Source: Gammaproteobacteria bacterium | GTDB taxonomy: Bacteria > Pseudomonadota > Gammaproteobacteria > Steroidobacterales > Steroidobacteraceae | Direction: 5' to 3' | Assembly (NCBI GenBank): GCA_025350055.1 | Contig: JANXYK010000063.1 | Span: 1-64,000 of the forward strand | DNA: 64,000 nucleotides | In this document: piece by piece, positions 1 to 8,346 of the stretch | Numbering within the stretch: position 1 is the stretch's first letter | Layout of the letters: each line of letters begins with the position of its first letter | Notes under the pieces: generated by a model | Databases searched by the model: none | Told to the model about the DNA's origin: nothing | Seen by the model: only the letters and a program-made list of their open reading frames with translations | Program-made: the position numbers and the translations under genes

Positions 1-777
1 ACGGCGGTCGCGGAGTACGGTGACCAAGCGCCCGACCTTGAGAAGGCCCTGCAGGACGCGCGCCGAGCGATTACCGTGACGCCGACGCTGGCCGAAGCCC
101 ACGTGGCGCTAGCTTATTTCCACAGATCCACTCTTGATGCCAAGGGGGCGGATGAGGAATACAAGCGCGCGTTAGCCCTCGCGCCCGGAAACGCGGAAGT
201 GTTACGGGCCTGGGGATGGTTTGAAGTAGCGATGGGACACTTCGATGCGGGTATTGCAGCCGTCCGCCGTGCGCTGGCGCTCGATCCGCTGAATCCAGAA
301 AATCACCTCCGCCTCGGGGACGTTCTGACTTGGGCACGCCGCCCGGGCGAAGCGCTCGCGGCATATCCAGACGCGGCTCGCTTGGCGCCTGAAAACCCCT
401 TGCCGCTGTTCGGTAGCGCAATGGCGTACTACGACCTCGGACAAATCGATACCGCGCGGACGCTGTGCGAGCGAATGCGCGCAGCCTGGTATTCAGACAT
501 GTGCCTCGCGCTGGCTTACCATCGCTCCGGGAGGCAGCAAGATGCCGAGGCCAGGCTGAGGAAGTTTAAGGACCGGTTTGGCAAGGATGGCGCGTACGGG
601 TATGCCGGAATTTATGCTCAGTGGGGCGATATTCCGCAAGCGCTCAGTTGGCTGGAGACGGCCTATCGCCAGCGCGACACGGATCTGTTGTTGCTCAAGA
701 CTGATCGGCTGATGGACCCGCTGCGCCAAGAGCCGCGATTCCAGGCGATCCTCAAGGCGCTGAATTTTCCTGACTGA
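1..777 (+). CDS. TPR-repeat protein, C-terminal part (5' end outside the window)
   Basis: The frame is open from base 1, so the gene starts before the window; the first internal start is the GTG at 76. The visible 258 residues are tandem tetratricopeptide repeats, with Ala/Leu/Tyr spacing such as AEAHVALAYFHRSTLDAKGA followed by the typical ALALAPGNAEVLRAWGW and ALALDPLNPENHLRLGDVL units. The end, LMDPLRQEPRFQAILKALNF, is the usual tail of TPR modules that follow a winged-helix DNA-binding, cyclase or kinase domain in bacterial regulators. That N-terminal domain is not visible, so the activity cannot be named. TPR arrays mediate protein contacts. No neighbour on its strand before rnr. Confidence 0.8.
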   Translation, partial: TAVAEYGDQAPDLEKALQDARRAITVTPTLAEAHVALAYFHRSTLDAKGADEEYKRALALAPGNAEVLRAWGWFEVAMGHFDAGIAAVRRALALDPLNPENHLRLGDVLTWARRPGEALAAYPDAARLAPENPLPLFGSAMAYYDLGQIDTARTLCERMRAAWYSDMCLALAYHRSGRQQDAEARLRKFKDRFGKDGAYGYAGIYAQWGDIPQALSWLETAYRQRDTDLLLLKTDRLMDPLRQEPRFQAILKALNFPD

Positions 778-1053
778 ATATTCGCCGGCTGGGTGTGTTT
801 CCTGGTGCAACGGCTACATGGAAGGGGGCGTCTGGCGCGACAACTTGTACGTCGAAGGTAATCCTGCGTACCGGAGCTAGAAGCATTCGGCGCGAACGCA
901 GACGCTAGAACTCGGCCACAACCAAGCGTCAGCGTGGCCTCAGGACCATAGAAATGCGCAACGCGCAAGTTACGGGTAACAGGGACTCCGAACTCAAAAG
1001 TTACCCGTAAAGTTACCCGGCTGGAGGTATCGCTGCGTGACGCATTCAGGACA
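778..1053. other. Gene-poor stretch downstream of the TPR gene
   Basis: No convincing gene lies between the TPR gene and the small frame starting at 1054. It holds an 11-bp inverted repeat (970-980 and 1000-1010) and a tandem 12-bp near-repeat, AAAGTTACCCGT then AAAGTTACCCGG, ending at 1020. Its lower GC than the flanks and its position beside a tRNA gene would fit the remains of an integrated element, but no integrase or attachment duplication is visible. Confidence 0.5.
970..1010. repeat. 11-bp perfect inverted repeat with GTTACCC core
   Basis: TTACGGGTAAC at 970-980 is the exact reverse complement of GTTACCCGTAA at 1000-1010, with a 19-bp loop. The core GTTACCCG recurs at 1012-1019. GTTACCCG also recurs inside the variable arm of the neighbouring tRNA-Leu (1221-1228), and GGGTAAC at 1175-1181. 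There is no T-run after the stem, so a terminator is less likely than a protein-binding or recombination-type dyad. Function unknown. Confidence 0.6.
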
Positions 1054-1185
1054 GTGTTTAGAAAAGAAATCGATGCAGATCAGGGGATTTCGATACCATA
1101 CGCCGAACTTCAGGCGCGATTCGATGCCCCAAACAGGGACACTTGGTGGCGGCTCAAGTTATTGATTTATAAAGGGGTAACTTGA
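1054..1185 (+). CDS. Possible small protein or gene remnant before tRNA-Leu
   Basis: A GTG at 1054 opens 43 codons ending at TGA 1183-1185, three bases from the tRNA-Leu end. The frame stays open upstream to about 952 without a normal start, giving a peptide with protein-like composition (IPYAELQARFDAPNRDTWWR and a LKLLIYKGVT tail). No ribosome binding site is evident. This could be the 3' remnant of a larger gene or chance. Not recognised. Confidence 0.25.
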   Translation: MFRKEIDADQGISIPYAELQARFDAPNRDTWWRLKLLIYKGVT

Positions 1186-1187
1186 GA

Positions 1188-1272
<85 letters not shown>

Positions 1273-1317
1273 ATCAAGTGGGCGGCGCAATGTACGTAAG
1301 GTGCCAGGAGCTGTCAA

Positions 1318-3345
1318 TTGACTGGTCGAAAGAAAAAACAACGCCGCGCACAACATCCGGCGCGCACAACTGCGCGCGGCGCCACGCGCCATCAGGTTCA
1401 TAAGCCCAAGCACGGTGAGCCCGAGGTTGCCGAGGGCATCGTTTCGCCCAATCGCGCGGGCTTTGGCTTTGCGCGTGTCACGGGCATTGAAGGTGGCGTG
1501 TTCCTGCCGCCGCGCGAAATGGCAGGTCTGGTGCAGGGCGATCGGGTCAGCCTGTCGCTGCACAAGGACGCGCAGAACCGCTGGGTCGGCACGGTCACTG
1601 GAATCATCGAGCGCGGGCTGAGCGCTTTCCTGGGTGTGATTGAACGCCAGGGTTCTGGGCTCGCCGTGCGTGCCGCCGATCGCCGACTGGCGCTGGTGTG
1701 CACCATTCCCAACGGCGGTGCGCACGGTACGCAGCCCGGTGATTGGGTGATCGCCGATATCAAGCGCTACCCCACGGCGGGTGTGGGCGGCGAAGCCTGG
1801 GTGCGCAAGCGCCTCGATCCCGAGCGTCCGGTGGAGATGGCCACGGAAGCCGCGATTGCGCGCTTCGGACTGGCAGTGGAATTCAGCGAGCTCGCGCAGC
1901 GCGAGGCGCAGCGCTGGGGTCATCAGGTCGATCCAGCCGAGGCCGCGCGCCGGGTGGATCTGCGTGAACTGCCGTTGGTCACGATCGATGGCGAGCACGC
2001 GCGCGACTTCGACGATGCGGTCTATGCCGAGCCTTCGGGCACGGGCAAGGATGCCGGTTTCCGGCTGATCGTCGCCATTGCCGATGTCAGCCACTATGTG
2101 CATCCCGGCACGGTGCTCGACACCGAGGCCATGGCGCGCGGCACCTCGGTGTATTTTCCGACCCGCGTGCTGCCGATGCTGCCCACGGCACTCTCGGATC
2201 AGCTGTGCTCGCTGCAGCCGCATGTCGACCGCCTCTGTATGGTCGCGGACATGCAGATCAGTGGGCACGGTGCGCTGCGCGGCTGCAAGGTCTATCCGGC
2301 TGTGATGCGCTCGGCCGCGCGGCTCACCTATGAACAGGCCTATGACATCCTCTTTAAGCACGACGCGGCGGCACGTCTGCAGCTGGGTGCGCTGCCAACG
2401 CGACTCGACCCGCTGGTGGGTGTGTATCGCGCGCTGCTGCATGCGCGCAGCCGGCGCGGCGCACTCAATTTCGATTCGCCCGAGGCCGAGTTCGTGATCG
2501 GCGAGGCCGAGCGTATCCACGGCATCGAATTCAAGAGCCGCAACGATGCACACAAGCTGATCGAAGAATGCATGGTGCTGGCGAACGTGGCAGTGGCGAA
2601 GGAGCTGCAGCGTCTGCACGTGCCCGGGCTCTATCGCGTGCACCAGGCGCCCGAGCAGCGCAAGCTCGATCAGCTGCGCACCACCTTGCATATCCTCGGC
2701 ATCGAACTGCAGCTGCCGGAGGAGGGCGTACGTACGCGCGATCTGGCTTCGATCGCGCCGCGGGTGCGCGATGCGGCGCTACGCCCCTTTGTCGAGACGC
2801 TGGTGGTGCGCTCGCTCGCGCAGGCGCTGTACCAGCCCGAGAACATCGGCCATTTCGGAATGGCACTCACCGACTACGCGCACTTCACCTCGCCGATTCG
2901 CCGCTATCCGGATCTGCAAGTGCACCGGGCGCTGCGCGCCGGGCTCGGCCACGCAGCGCGCGAATCGACGCCCGACAAAGTGACGCTCGAGGCGCTCGGC
3001 GCCGAGCTCTCGCGCCTTGAGAAGCGTGCCGACGAAGCCGATCGCTACGTGAACAACTTCCTCAAGTGCGTGTACCTGCGCGATCGCATCGGCCAGACCT
3101 TCGAAGGCCTGATCACGACCGTGGTCGAGTTCGGCTGCTTCGTGCAGCTGCTCGATGTGAATGTCGATGGCCTGCTGCACATGAGCGCGATGAGCGATGA
3201 CGACTACACGATGACGCGTGATGGCGGCCAGTGGCACGGGCGTCGCACGGGCCGCCGCTTTGCGCCGGGCATGCGCATGCGCGTGCAGGTCGTGTCGGTG
3301 AATCCTGTGGAAGGCATGGTCGATCTGGAGCTGGCGGCGAGCTGA
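1318..3345 (+). CDS. rnr: Ribonuclease R, RNB-family 3'-5' exoribonuclease
   Basis: RNase R degrades structured RNA 3' to 5' in the cytoplasm, including rRNA, and with tmRNA it clears non-stop mRNA. The TTG at 1318 is chosen as start because AGGAG sits at 1306-1310, seven bases ahead. A basic N-terminus (GRKKKQRR) leads into cold-shock-like RNA-binding domains. The RNB catalytic core has HARDFDDAVYAE near residue 230, with the metal-binding aspartates, and an S1 domain from about residue 585 ends the protein. At 675 aa it is shorter than the roughly 810 aa E. coli enzyme, lacking most of the N-terminal helix-turn-helix region and the lysine-rich tail. RNase II is the alternative, but the neighbour rlmB is typical for rnr. 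Confidence 0.93.
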   Translation: MTGRKKKQRRAQHPARTTARGATRHQVHKPKHGEPEVAEGIVSPNRAGFGFARVTGIEGGVFLPPREMAGLVQGDRVSLSLHKDAQNRWVGTVTGIIERGLSAFLGVIERQGSGLAVRAADRRLALVCTIPNGGAHGTQPGDWVIADIKRYPTAGVGGEAWVRKRLDPERPVEMATEAAIARFGLAVEFSELAQREAQRWGHQVDPAEAARRVDLRELPLVTIDGEHARDFDDAVYAEPSGTGKDAGFRLIVAIADVSHYVHPGTVLDTEAMARGTSVYFPTRVLPMLPTALSDQLCSLQPHVDRLCMVADMQISGHGALRGCKVYPAVMRSAARLTYEQAYDILFKHDAAARLQLGALPTRLDPLVGVYRALLHARSRRGALNFDSPEAEFVIGEAERIHGIEFKSRNDAHKLIEECMVLANVAVAKELQRLHVPGLYRVHQAPEQRKLDQLRTTLHILGIELQLPEEGVRTRDLASIAPRVRDAALRPFVETLVVRSLAQALYQPENIGHFGMALTDYAHFTSPIRRYPDLQVHRALRAGLGHAARESTPDKVTLEALGAELSRLEKRADEADRYVNNFLKCVYLRDRIGQTFEGLITTVVEFGCFVQLLDVNVDGLLHMSAMSDDDYTMTRDGGQWHGRRTGRRFAPGMRMRVQVVSVNPVEGMVDLELAAS

Positions 3346-3393
3346 AGCCGGCGCCAGTCACCACAGCCGCATTGAACCAGGACGCACGCTGGC

Positions 3394-4140
3394 ATGGAAC
3401 GCGTTTACGGCATACACACAGTGACGGCGCTGCTCAAGAGCGCACCGGCCCGCGTGCAATGCGTCTACCTGCAAGGCGGCCGGGATGACCGGCGCAGCGC
3501 CGCAATCGAAAAGCTCGCGCAACAGGCGCAGCGACCCGTGGAGCGCGTCGATGCCGATCGCATGCGCACGCTGGTGGGTGAGGTCGCGCACCAGAGCGTC
3601 GTCGCCGAGATCGAAAGCCTCGCGCCCTGGAGCGAAACCCAGCTCTATGAGCAGCTGGCGACAGCCGCCGCGCCGCTACTGCTGGCACTCGATGGCGTGC
3701 AGGATCCGCACAACCTTGGCGCTTGCCTGCGTACCGCCGATGCCTGCGGTGTGCTGGCAGTGATCGTACCGCGCGATCGCGCCGCAACGCTGAATGCCGC
3801 CGCGCGCAAGGTCGCGGCTGGCGCAGCCGAGACCACGCCGGTCGTCACGGTTACCAACCTGTCGCGCTGCCTGACGACCATCAAGGATGCTGGCTTGTGG
3901 ATCGTCGGCGCTGATGCGAGTGCTGCGCAGCCAGCCGCGGCCGTCGATCTGACGGGTCCGCGCTGCCTGGTCATGGGTGCCGAGGGTGCAGGCCTGCGCG
4001 ATCTCACGCGCCGCCATTGCGACTGGCTGGTCAGCCTGCCGTCTCTTGGCGCGGTCGAGAGCCTGAATGTCTCGGTCGCCGCCGGCATGCTGCTCTATGA
4101 GGCGGTGCGACAGCGTCAGCCGGGTCCCCAAAAGCGCTGA
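3394..4140 (+). CDS. rlmB: 23S rRNA (guanosine-2251-2'-O)-methyltransferase RlmB
   Basis: RlmB is a SpoU-class (SPOUT) enzyme that uses S-adenosylmethionine to methylate the 2'-O of G2251 in the peptidyl-transferase P loop of 23S rRNA. The N-terminal substrate-binding domain starts MERVYGIHTVTALL. The three SpoU motifs are present: DPHNLGACLRTADA near residue 103, VMGAEGAGLRDL near 192 and SLNVSVAAGMLLYEA near 222. The length of 248 aa is normal. It follows rnr by 48 bp, the usual rnr-rlmB pair, and precedes the rpsF promoter. Confidence 0.96.
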   Translation: MERVYGIHTVTALLKSAPARVQCVYLQGGRDDRRSAAIEKLAQQAQRPVERVDADRMRTLVGEVAHQSVVAEIESLAPWSETQLYEQLATAAAPLLLALDGVQDPHNLGACLRTADACGVLAVIVPRDRAATLNAAARKVAAGAAETTPVVTVTNLSRCLTTIKDAGLWIVGADASAAQPAAAVDLTGPRCLVMGAEGAGLRDLTRRHCDWLVSLPSLGAVESLNVSVAAGMLLYEAVRQRQPGPQKR

Positions 4141-4168
4141 TTCGGGTCAATCAGGGCCGAAATCCGGT

Positions 4169-4198
4169 TTGCACGCGCCGGGCCCTTTCGAGTATCCT
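4169..4198 (+). promoter_or_regulatory. Likely sigma70 promoter of rpsF-rpsR-rplI
   Basis: TTGCAC at 4169-4174 and TATCCT at 4193-4198 are separated by 18 bp, a fair -35/-10 pair in the gap between rlmB and rpsF. Start sites were not tested. Confidence 0.5.
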
Positions 4199-4324
4199 TG
4201 CGGGCCTTTTTAGGCAGCCCAACCCGAGCTTCCTGGCTACAACCGGGGGCGAAAGTCGGGCTTCTCCTTGCCGTACTGCCTTATGCCTTAGGCGGGCGGC
4301 TCCATAAACCCATAGGGAGCAATT
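4199..4324 (+). promoter_or_regulatory. Long 5' leader of rpsF, possible S6:S18 autoregulatory RNA
   Basis: About 120 bases separate the predicted promoter from the rpsF ATG, more than translation needs, and they can form GC-rich hairpins (for example TTGCCG around 4267 with GGGCGGC near 4291). rpsF leaders in many bacteria bind the S6:S18 complex through a conserved CCG bulge. I can see CCG segments but cannot confirm the motif by eye. GGGAGC at 4315-4320 serves as the ribosome binding site. Confidence 0.3.
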
Positions 4325-4714
4325 ATGAGGCATTATGAAGTGATATTTCTGGTCCATCCGGATCAGAGCGAGCAGGTTCCGGCGATGGTCGAGCGCTACC
4401 GCGGCATGATTGCTGCCGGCAGCGGCCAGGTGCATCGTTTCGAAGACTGGGGCCGGCGCCAGCTGGCGTTCCCGATCTCCAAGGTCCACAAGGCACACTA
4501 CGTGCTGATGAACGTGGAGTGCGACCAGAAGACCCTGGCCGAACTCACCGGTGCGTTCCGTTTCAGCGACGCCGTGCTGCGCCACCTGGTGGTCAACATG
4601 GATGCCGCGGTCACCGAGCCCTCGCCAATGGCGCGAGGTGAGGAAGAGAACGAAGGCCGGCGCGATCGCGACGACGCGGGCGATGACGACGATTCAATGA
4701 ATCTCAATACCTGA
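4325..4714 (+). CDS. rpsF: 30S ribosomal protein S6
   Basis: S6 binds S18 and 16S rRNA on the platform of the small subunit. The N-terminus [15 protein letters not shown] and the segment [14 protein letters not shown] are family hallmarks. The 129-aa chain ends in an acidic tail ([12 protein letters not shown] then DDDDS), matching the glutamylated acidic tail of enterobacterial S6. GGGAGC lies five bases before the ATG. First gene of rpsF-rpsR-rplI. Confidence 0.97.
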   Translation: MRHYEVIFLVHPDQSEQVPAMVERYRGMIAAGSGQVHRFEDWGRRQLAFPISKVHKAHYVLMNVECDQKTLAELTGAFRFSDAVLRHLVVNMDAAVTEPSPMARGEEENEGRRDRDDAGDDDDSMNLNT

Positions 4715-4746
4715 TCGCCGCCGGCACCATATTCAAGGTCAAACAC

Positions 4747-4977
4747 ATGAACAGTTCACGTTTCGTACGTCGCAAGAAATTCTGCCGCTTCACGGCCGAT
4801 GATGTCGCCCTGATCGATTACAAGGATCTGGGCACGCTCAAGAACTACATCACCGAGACCGGCAAGATCGTGCCGAGCCGTATCACCGGCACCAAGAGCT
4901 TCTACCAGCGCCAGCTGGCCACCGCGATCAAGCGCGCGCGCTTCCTGGCGCTGCTGCCTTACACCGATCAGCATTGA
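4747..4977 (+). CDS. rpsR: 30S ribosomal protein S18
   Basis: 76 aa, normal length. The protein carries [18 protein letters not shown] near the start and [19 protein letters not shown] near the end, both conserved in S18, which pairs with S6 on the 30S platform. It lies 32 bp after rpsF and 9 bp before rplI, in one operon. Confidence 0.97.
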   Translation: MNSSRFVRRKKFCRFTADDVALIDYKDLGTLKNYITETGKIVPSRITGTKSFYQRQLATAIKRARFLALLPYTDQH

Positions 4978-4986
4978 GGTTGCGCC

Positions 4987-5442
4987 ATGGATGTCATTCT
5001 TCTGCAGAAAGTCGCGAACCTCGGCACCATCGGTGATCGGGTCAAGGTGAAGAGCGGCTACGGCCGCAATTTCCTGCTGCCTTCGGGCAAGGCGACACTG
5101 GCCACCCCAACAAACGTGGCGCGTTTTGAAGTGCGCCGCGCCGAGCTCGAGAAAATCGCCGGCGAACAGCTGGGCGGTGCGCAGGGCCGTGCTGCGGGGC
5201 TGGCGGATTTCCGCCTCAGCATCACCGCCAAGGCGGGAAGCGAAGGGAAGCTGTTCGGTTCGGTCGGCACCACCGATATCGCCGAGGCCTGCACGGCCGC
5301 GGGTCATCCGGTCACGCGCAGCGAAGTGCGCCTGCCGGCAGGTCCGCTGCGCAGCGTCGGCGAGCATCAGGTGACGCTGCACCTGCATACCGACGTCGAA
5401 GTCACGCTGTCCGTGACCATCGTCGCCGAAGAACAGGCCTGA
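4987..5442 (+). CDS. rplI: 50S ribosomal protein L9
   Basis: L9 binds 23S rRNA near the L1 stalk and reaches along the ribosome surface. The N-terminal domain has [13 protein letters not shown] and the RNA-binding [18 protein letters not shown] long central helix follows, then a C-terminal domain ending in [17 protein letters not shown]. 151 aa, typical. TGAGGT at 4976-4981 overlaps the rpsR stop and provides its binding site. Third gene of the S6-S18-L9 operon, with dnaB next. Confidence 0.97.
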   Translation: MDVILLQKVANLGTIGDRVKVKSGYGRNFLLPSGKATLATPTNVARFEVRRAELEKIAGEQLGGAQGRAAGLADFRLSITAKAGSEGKLFGSVGTTDIAEACTAAGHPVTRSEVRLPAGPLRSVGEHQVTLHLHTDVEVTLSVTIVAEEQA

Positions 5443-5476
5443 GCGTCCTTTAGGCATCAAGGAGCGGTTGCAGCCG

Positions 5477-7273
5477 ATGGCCGAGCCGCTCACGCCGCCG
5501 CACTCTGTCGAGGCTGAGCAGGCAGTACTCGGCGGTCTGCTGATCGATCCGCCGGCCTGGGACCAGGTCGGCGACATAGTGGTGGCCGACGATTTCTATC
5601 GGCCCGACCACCGCCTGATCTTCACCGCCTACGCCGAGCTGGTCACGCAGAGCAAGCCGGCGGATGTCGTCACCACGGCCGAGCAGCTCGAGCGCCACGG
5701 CCGTCTGGCCGATGCCGGTGGGCTCGCCTACCTCGGCACGCTCGCACGCGACACGCCCACCGCTGCCAACATTCGCGCCTACGCGCAGATCGTGCGCGAG
5801 CGTTCGTTGCTGCGCAAACTCATCCACGCCGGCCGCGAGATCAGCAGTGCCGCGCTCGCCAGCGATGGCCGCTCGGCGCGCGATCTGGTGGACGAAGCCG
5901 AGCAGGCCGTATTCGCGATTGCCGAGCAGAGCACCGGGCGGCGCGAGGGCGCCATACGCGTCAACGTGTTGCTGCCGCCACTGATCGATCGCATCGACGA
6001 GTGGCACACCAATCCCAATGCGCTGCGCGGCCTCGCCACCGGTTTCACCGATTTCGACCGCAAGACCGGCGGCCTGCGCCCCGGCGACCTGGTAATCGTT
6101 GCCGGCCGCCCGTCGATGGGCAAGACCACGCTGGCGGTGAATATCGCCGAGTACGCGGCCGTGCATCCGGACATCAAGGCCTCGGTCGCGATCTTCAGCA
6201 TGGAAATGCCCGCCGAGCAGCTGCTAACCCGCATGCTGAGCTCCATCGGTGGCGTGCCGCTCAACGGCATTCGCAGCGGACAAATCTCTGATGAAGACTG
6301 GGTACGTGTAACAGCCGCGACCAGCCAGCTTTCCGAAGCGAAGATCTTCATCGACGAATCCCCGGGCCTGACGCCCACCGAACTGCGCGCCCGCGCACGC
6401 CGCATAAAGCGCGAGCACGGCCTGGGCCTGGTGGTGGTCGACTACCTGCAGCTGATGCAGGTGCCCGGCACAAAAGAAAATCGTGCCACAGAAATCGCCG
6501 AGATCTCGCGCGGCCTCAAGGCGCTCGCGAAGGAACTCGCAGTACCGGTGATCGCACTCTCGCAGCTGAATCGCGGCGTCGAACAGCGTACTGAGAAGAA
6601 GCCGGTGATGTCGGATTTGCGCGAATGCGTCACCGGAGACACGTTGGTGTGCCTGACCGATGGTCGTCGGACACCAATTCGCGACCTCGTAGGTACGACC
6701 CCTGAAGTCTGGTCGGTCAATGAGCAGCAACGGATTATCGCGGCGCGCGCGGACAAAGTCTGGCAAGTCGGCACTAAGCCGGTATTCAAGCTGGAGACAG
6801 CTAGCGGCCGCAGCATTCGCGTCACAGCCGAACACCGCATGCTGGCGAGTAAGGGCTGGACGACCGTCTCGGACCTCAAGCCCAGCGATCTATTGGCGCT
6901 GGTTCGAACGATTCCGCAGCCGCAGCCTGTTGCACCAACGGCGTCGACGCTTGAATGGGATCGGATTGTGGCGATCGTGCCCGACGGCGAAGAAGACGTC
7001 TTCGATCTTACCGTCCCCGGCCCCGCCAACTGGCTGGCCGACGGTCTGGTCACGCACAACTCAGGCGCGATCGAGCAGGATGCAGACATGATCCTCTTGA
7101 TCTACCGCGAAGAGGTGTACGACAAGAACACCACCAAGCGCGGCATGGCCGAGATCGATCTGGCCAAGCATCGCAACGGCGAGATCGGCACCTTCCTGCT
7201 CACCTTCCAGGGCCAGTACAGCCGCTTCTCCAACTACGCCTCCGATGCGTACGCCGAGGGCGTGCTGCGGTGA
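5477..7273 (+). CDS. dnaB: Replicative DNA helicase DnaB containing an in-frame mini-intein
   Basis: DnaB is the hexameric 5'-3' helicase of the replication fork. The N-terminal domain (PHSVEAEQAVLGGLLID) is followed by the RecA-like ATPase with Walker A GRPSMGKT near residue 210, Walker B VVVDYLQLM and SQLNRGVEQR. An intein (bases 6626-7060, residues 384-528) interrupts SDLRE/SGAIEQDAD; removing it leaves about 453 residues, normal for DnaB. The ATG at 5477 is preferred, 12 bases after AAGGAG at 5459-5464. A TTG at 5468 is possible but sits only three bases from that site. It follows rplI, as in many proteobacteria, and its stop overlaps the alr start. Confidence 0.96.
   Translation: MAEPLTPPHSVEAEQAVLGGLLIDPPAWDQVGDIVVADDFYRPDHRLIFTAYAELVTQSKPADVVTTAEQLERHGRLADAGGLAYLGTLARDTPTAANIRAYAQIVRERSLLRKLIHAGREISSAALASDGRSARDLVDEAEQAVFAIAEQSTGRREGAIRVNVLLPPLIDRIDEWHTNPNALRGLATGFTDFDRKTGGLRPGDLVIVAGRPSMGKTTLAVNIAEYAAVHPDIKASVAIFSMEMPAEQLLTRMLSSIGGVPLNGIRSGQISDEDWVRVTAATSQLSEAKIFIDESPGLTPTELRARARRIKREHGLGLVVVDYLQLMQVPGTKENRATEIAEISRGLKALAKELAVPVIALSQLNRGVEQRTEKKPVMSDLRECVTGDTLVCLTDGRRTPIRDLVGTTPEVWSVNEQQRIIAARADKVWQVGTKPVFKLETASGRSIRVTAEHRMLASKGWTTVSDLKPSDLLALVRTIPQPQPVAPTASTLEWDRIVAIVPDGEEDVFDLTVPGPANWLADGLVTHNSGAIEQDADMILLIYREEVYDKNTTKRGMAEIDLAKHRNGEIGTFLLTFQGQYSRFSNYASDAYAEGVLR
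6626..7060 (+). other. DnaB mini-intein (145 residues, no homing endonuclease)
   Basis: The segment starts with Cys1 (CVTGDTLVCLTDG, block A) and ends VTHN, followed by Ser+1 of the C-extein. Block B reads GRSIRVTAEHRML with the TxxH signature. Block F is EEDVFDLTVPGPANWLADGL, close to the Synechocystis DnaB intein. The penultimate His and terminal Asn are intact, so self-splicing is expected. There is no room for a LAGLIDADG endonuclease: blocks B and F are only about 40 residues apart, so it cannot home by itself. Codon use is visibly less GC-rich than the flanking helicase. Splicing would rejoin SDLRE to SGAIEQDAD. Confidence 0.95.
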
Positions 7274-8346
7274 TACGGCTGATCAGCGCGCGCATCGACA
7301 GCAGCGCGCTGCGCGCCAATCTCGTCGAGCTGAAGCGCCGTGCCGGTGGCGCGCGCGTGATCGCAGTGACCAAGGCCAATGCCTACGGCCACGGCCTGGT
7401 GGCCGTGGCGATGTCATTGAACGCAGCCGATGCCTTCGGCGTGGCGCGCATCGAAGAGGCGGCCACCTTGCGCGCAGCCGGCATCGAACAACCCATCGTC
7501 GTGCTCGAGGGCGTGTTCAATGCCGGACAGCTCGCCGAGGCCGCGCGCTTGCAACTCGAGCTGGTCGTTCACGAGCCCGAGCAGATCGCATTGCTCGAGG
7601 AATTCCGCGGCACGTACCGGTTCGGTTTGTGGCTGAAAGTCGATACCGGCATGAATCGCCTCGGCTTCCGGCCCGAAGCCTTTGCGGCCGCATGGGCGCG
7701 ACTCAAGGCGCTGCCCACGCCGCCGCAGATCCTGCGCGTGATGACGCACCTGGCCTGCGCCGATGAAAGCGGCAGCGCGCGCAATGATGAGCAGCTGCAG
7801 CGAGTCACGCCGCTGGTGCGCGCGCTCGACGCCGAGCTCTCGATCGCCAACTCTGCGGCGCTGCTCGCGATGCCGGCGACTCACGCCCAGTGGGTACGCC
7901 CGGGGCTGGCGCTTTACGGCGTATCGCCCTTTGTAGGCCAGGAAGGCGCCGCGCTGGGCCTCAAGCCTGTGATGACGCTGATGAGCACCGTGCTCGCGGT
8001 GCGCAAAGTACGCAGCGGCGAGTACGTGGGATACGGGGCGAGCTGGAGCGCGAAGCGGGACTCGCTGGTCGCAATCGTCGCGGGCGGCTACGGCGATGGC
8101 CTGCTGCGCAGCATCCCGAGTGGCGCGCCGATCATGATCGGCGGGCGCACCGCGCCGATTGTGGGGCGTGTCTCGATGGACATGATCGCCGTGGATGTCA
8201 CCGATCTGCCGCCGGTGCAGCCGGGCGACAAGGCGCAGTTGTGGGGCGGGGCGCTACCGGTCGAGCGGCTGGCCGCCGCCGCCGGCACGATTCCCTACGA
8301 ACTGCTGTGCGGCGTGAGCCAGCGCGTACCGATCGAGCTGGTTTAG
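7270..8346 (+). CDS. alr: Alanine racemase, PLP-dependent
   Basis: Interconverts L- and D-alanine for peptidoglycan. Start GTG 7270 overlaps the dnaB stop (GTGA), giving 358 aa, the family norm. The PLP lysine lies in VTKANAYGHG near residue 35; the second catalytic base is the tyrosine of VGYGASW near 254. The C-terminal barrel carries GRVSMDMIAVDVTD, another family signature. The dnaB-alr order is common in gammaproteobacteria, and the overlap suggests translational coupling. Its end overlaps the convergent FHA gene by four bases. A catabolic paralogue (DadX) is unlikely without dadA nearby. Confidence 0.95.
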   Translation: MIRLISARIDSSALRANLVELKRRAGGARVIAVTKANAYGHGLVAVAMSLNAADAFGVARIEEAATLRAAGIEQPIVVLEGVFNAGQLAEAARLQLELVVHEPEQIALLEEFRGTYRFGLWLKVDTGMNRLGFRPEAFAAAWARLKALPTPPQILRVMTHLACADESGSARNDEQLQRVTPLVRALDAELSIANSAALLAMPATHAQWVRPGLALYGVSPFVGQEGAALGLKPVMTLMSTVLAVRKVRSGEYVGYGASWSAKRDSLVAIVAGGYGDGLLRSIPSGAPIMIGGRTAPIVGRVSMDMIAVDVTDLPPVQPGDKAQLWGGALPVERLAAAAGTIPYELLCGVSQRVPIELV

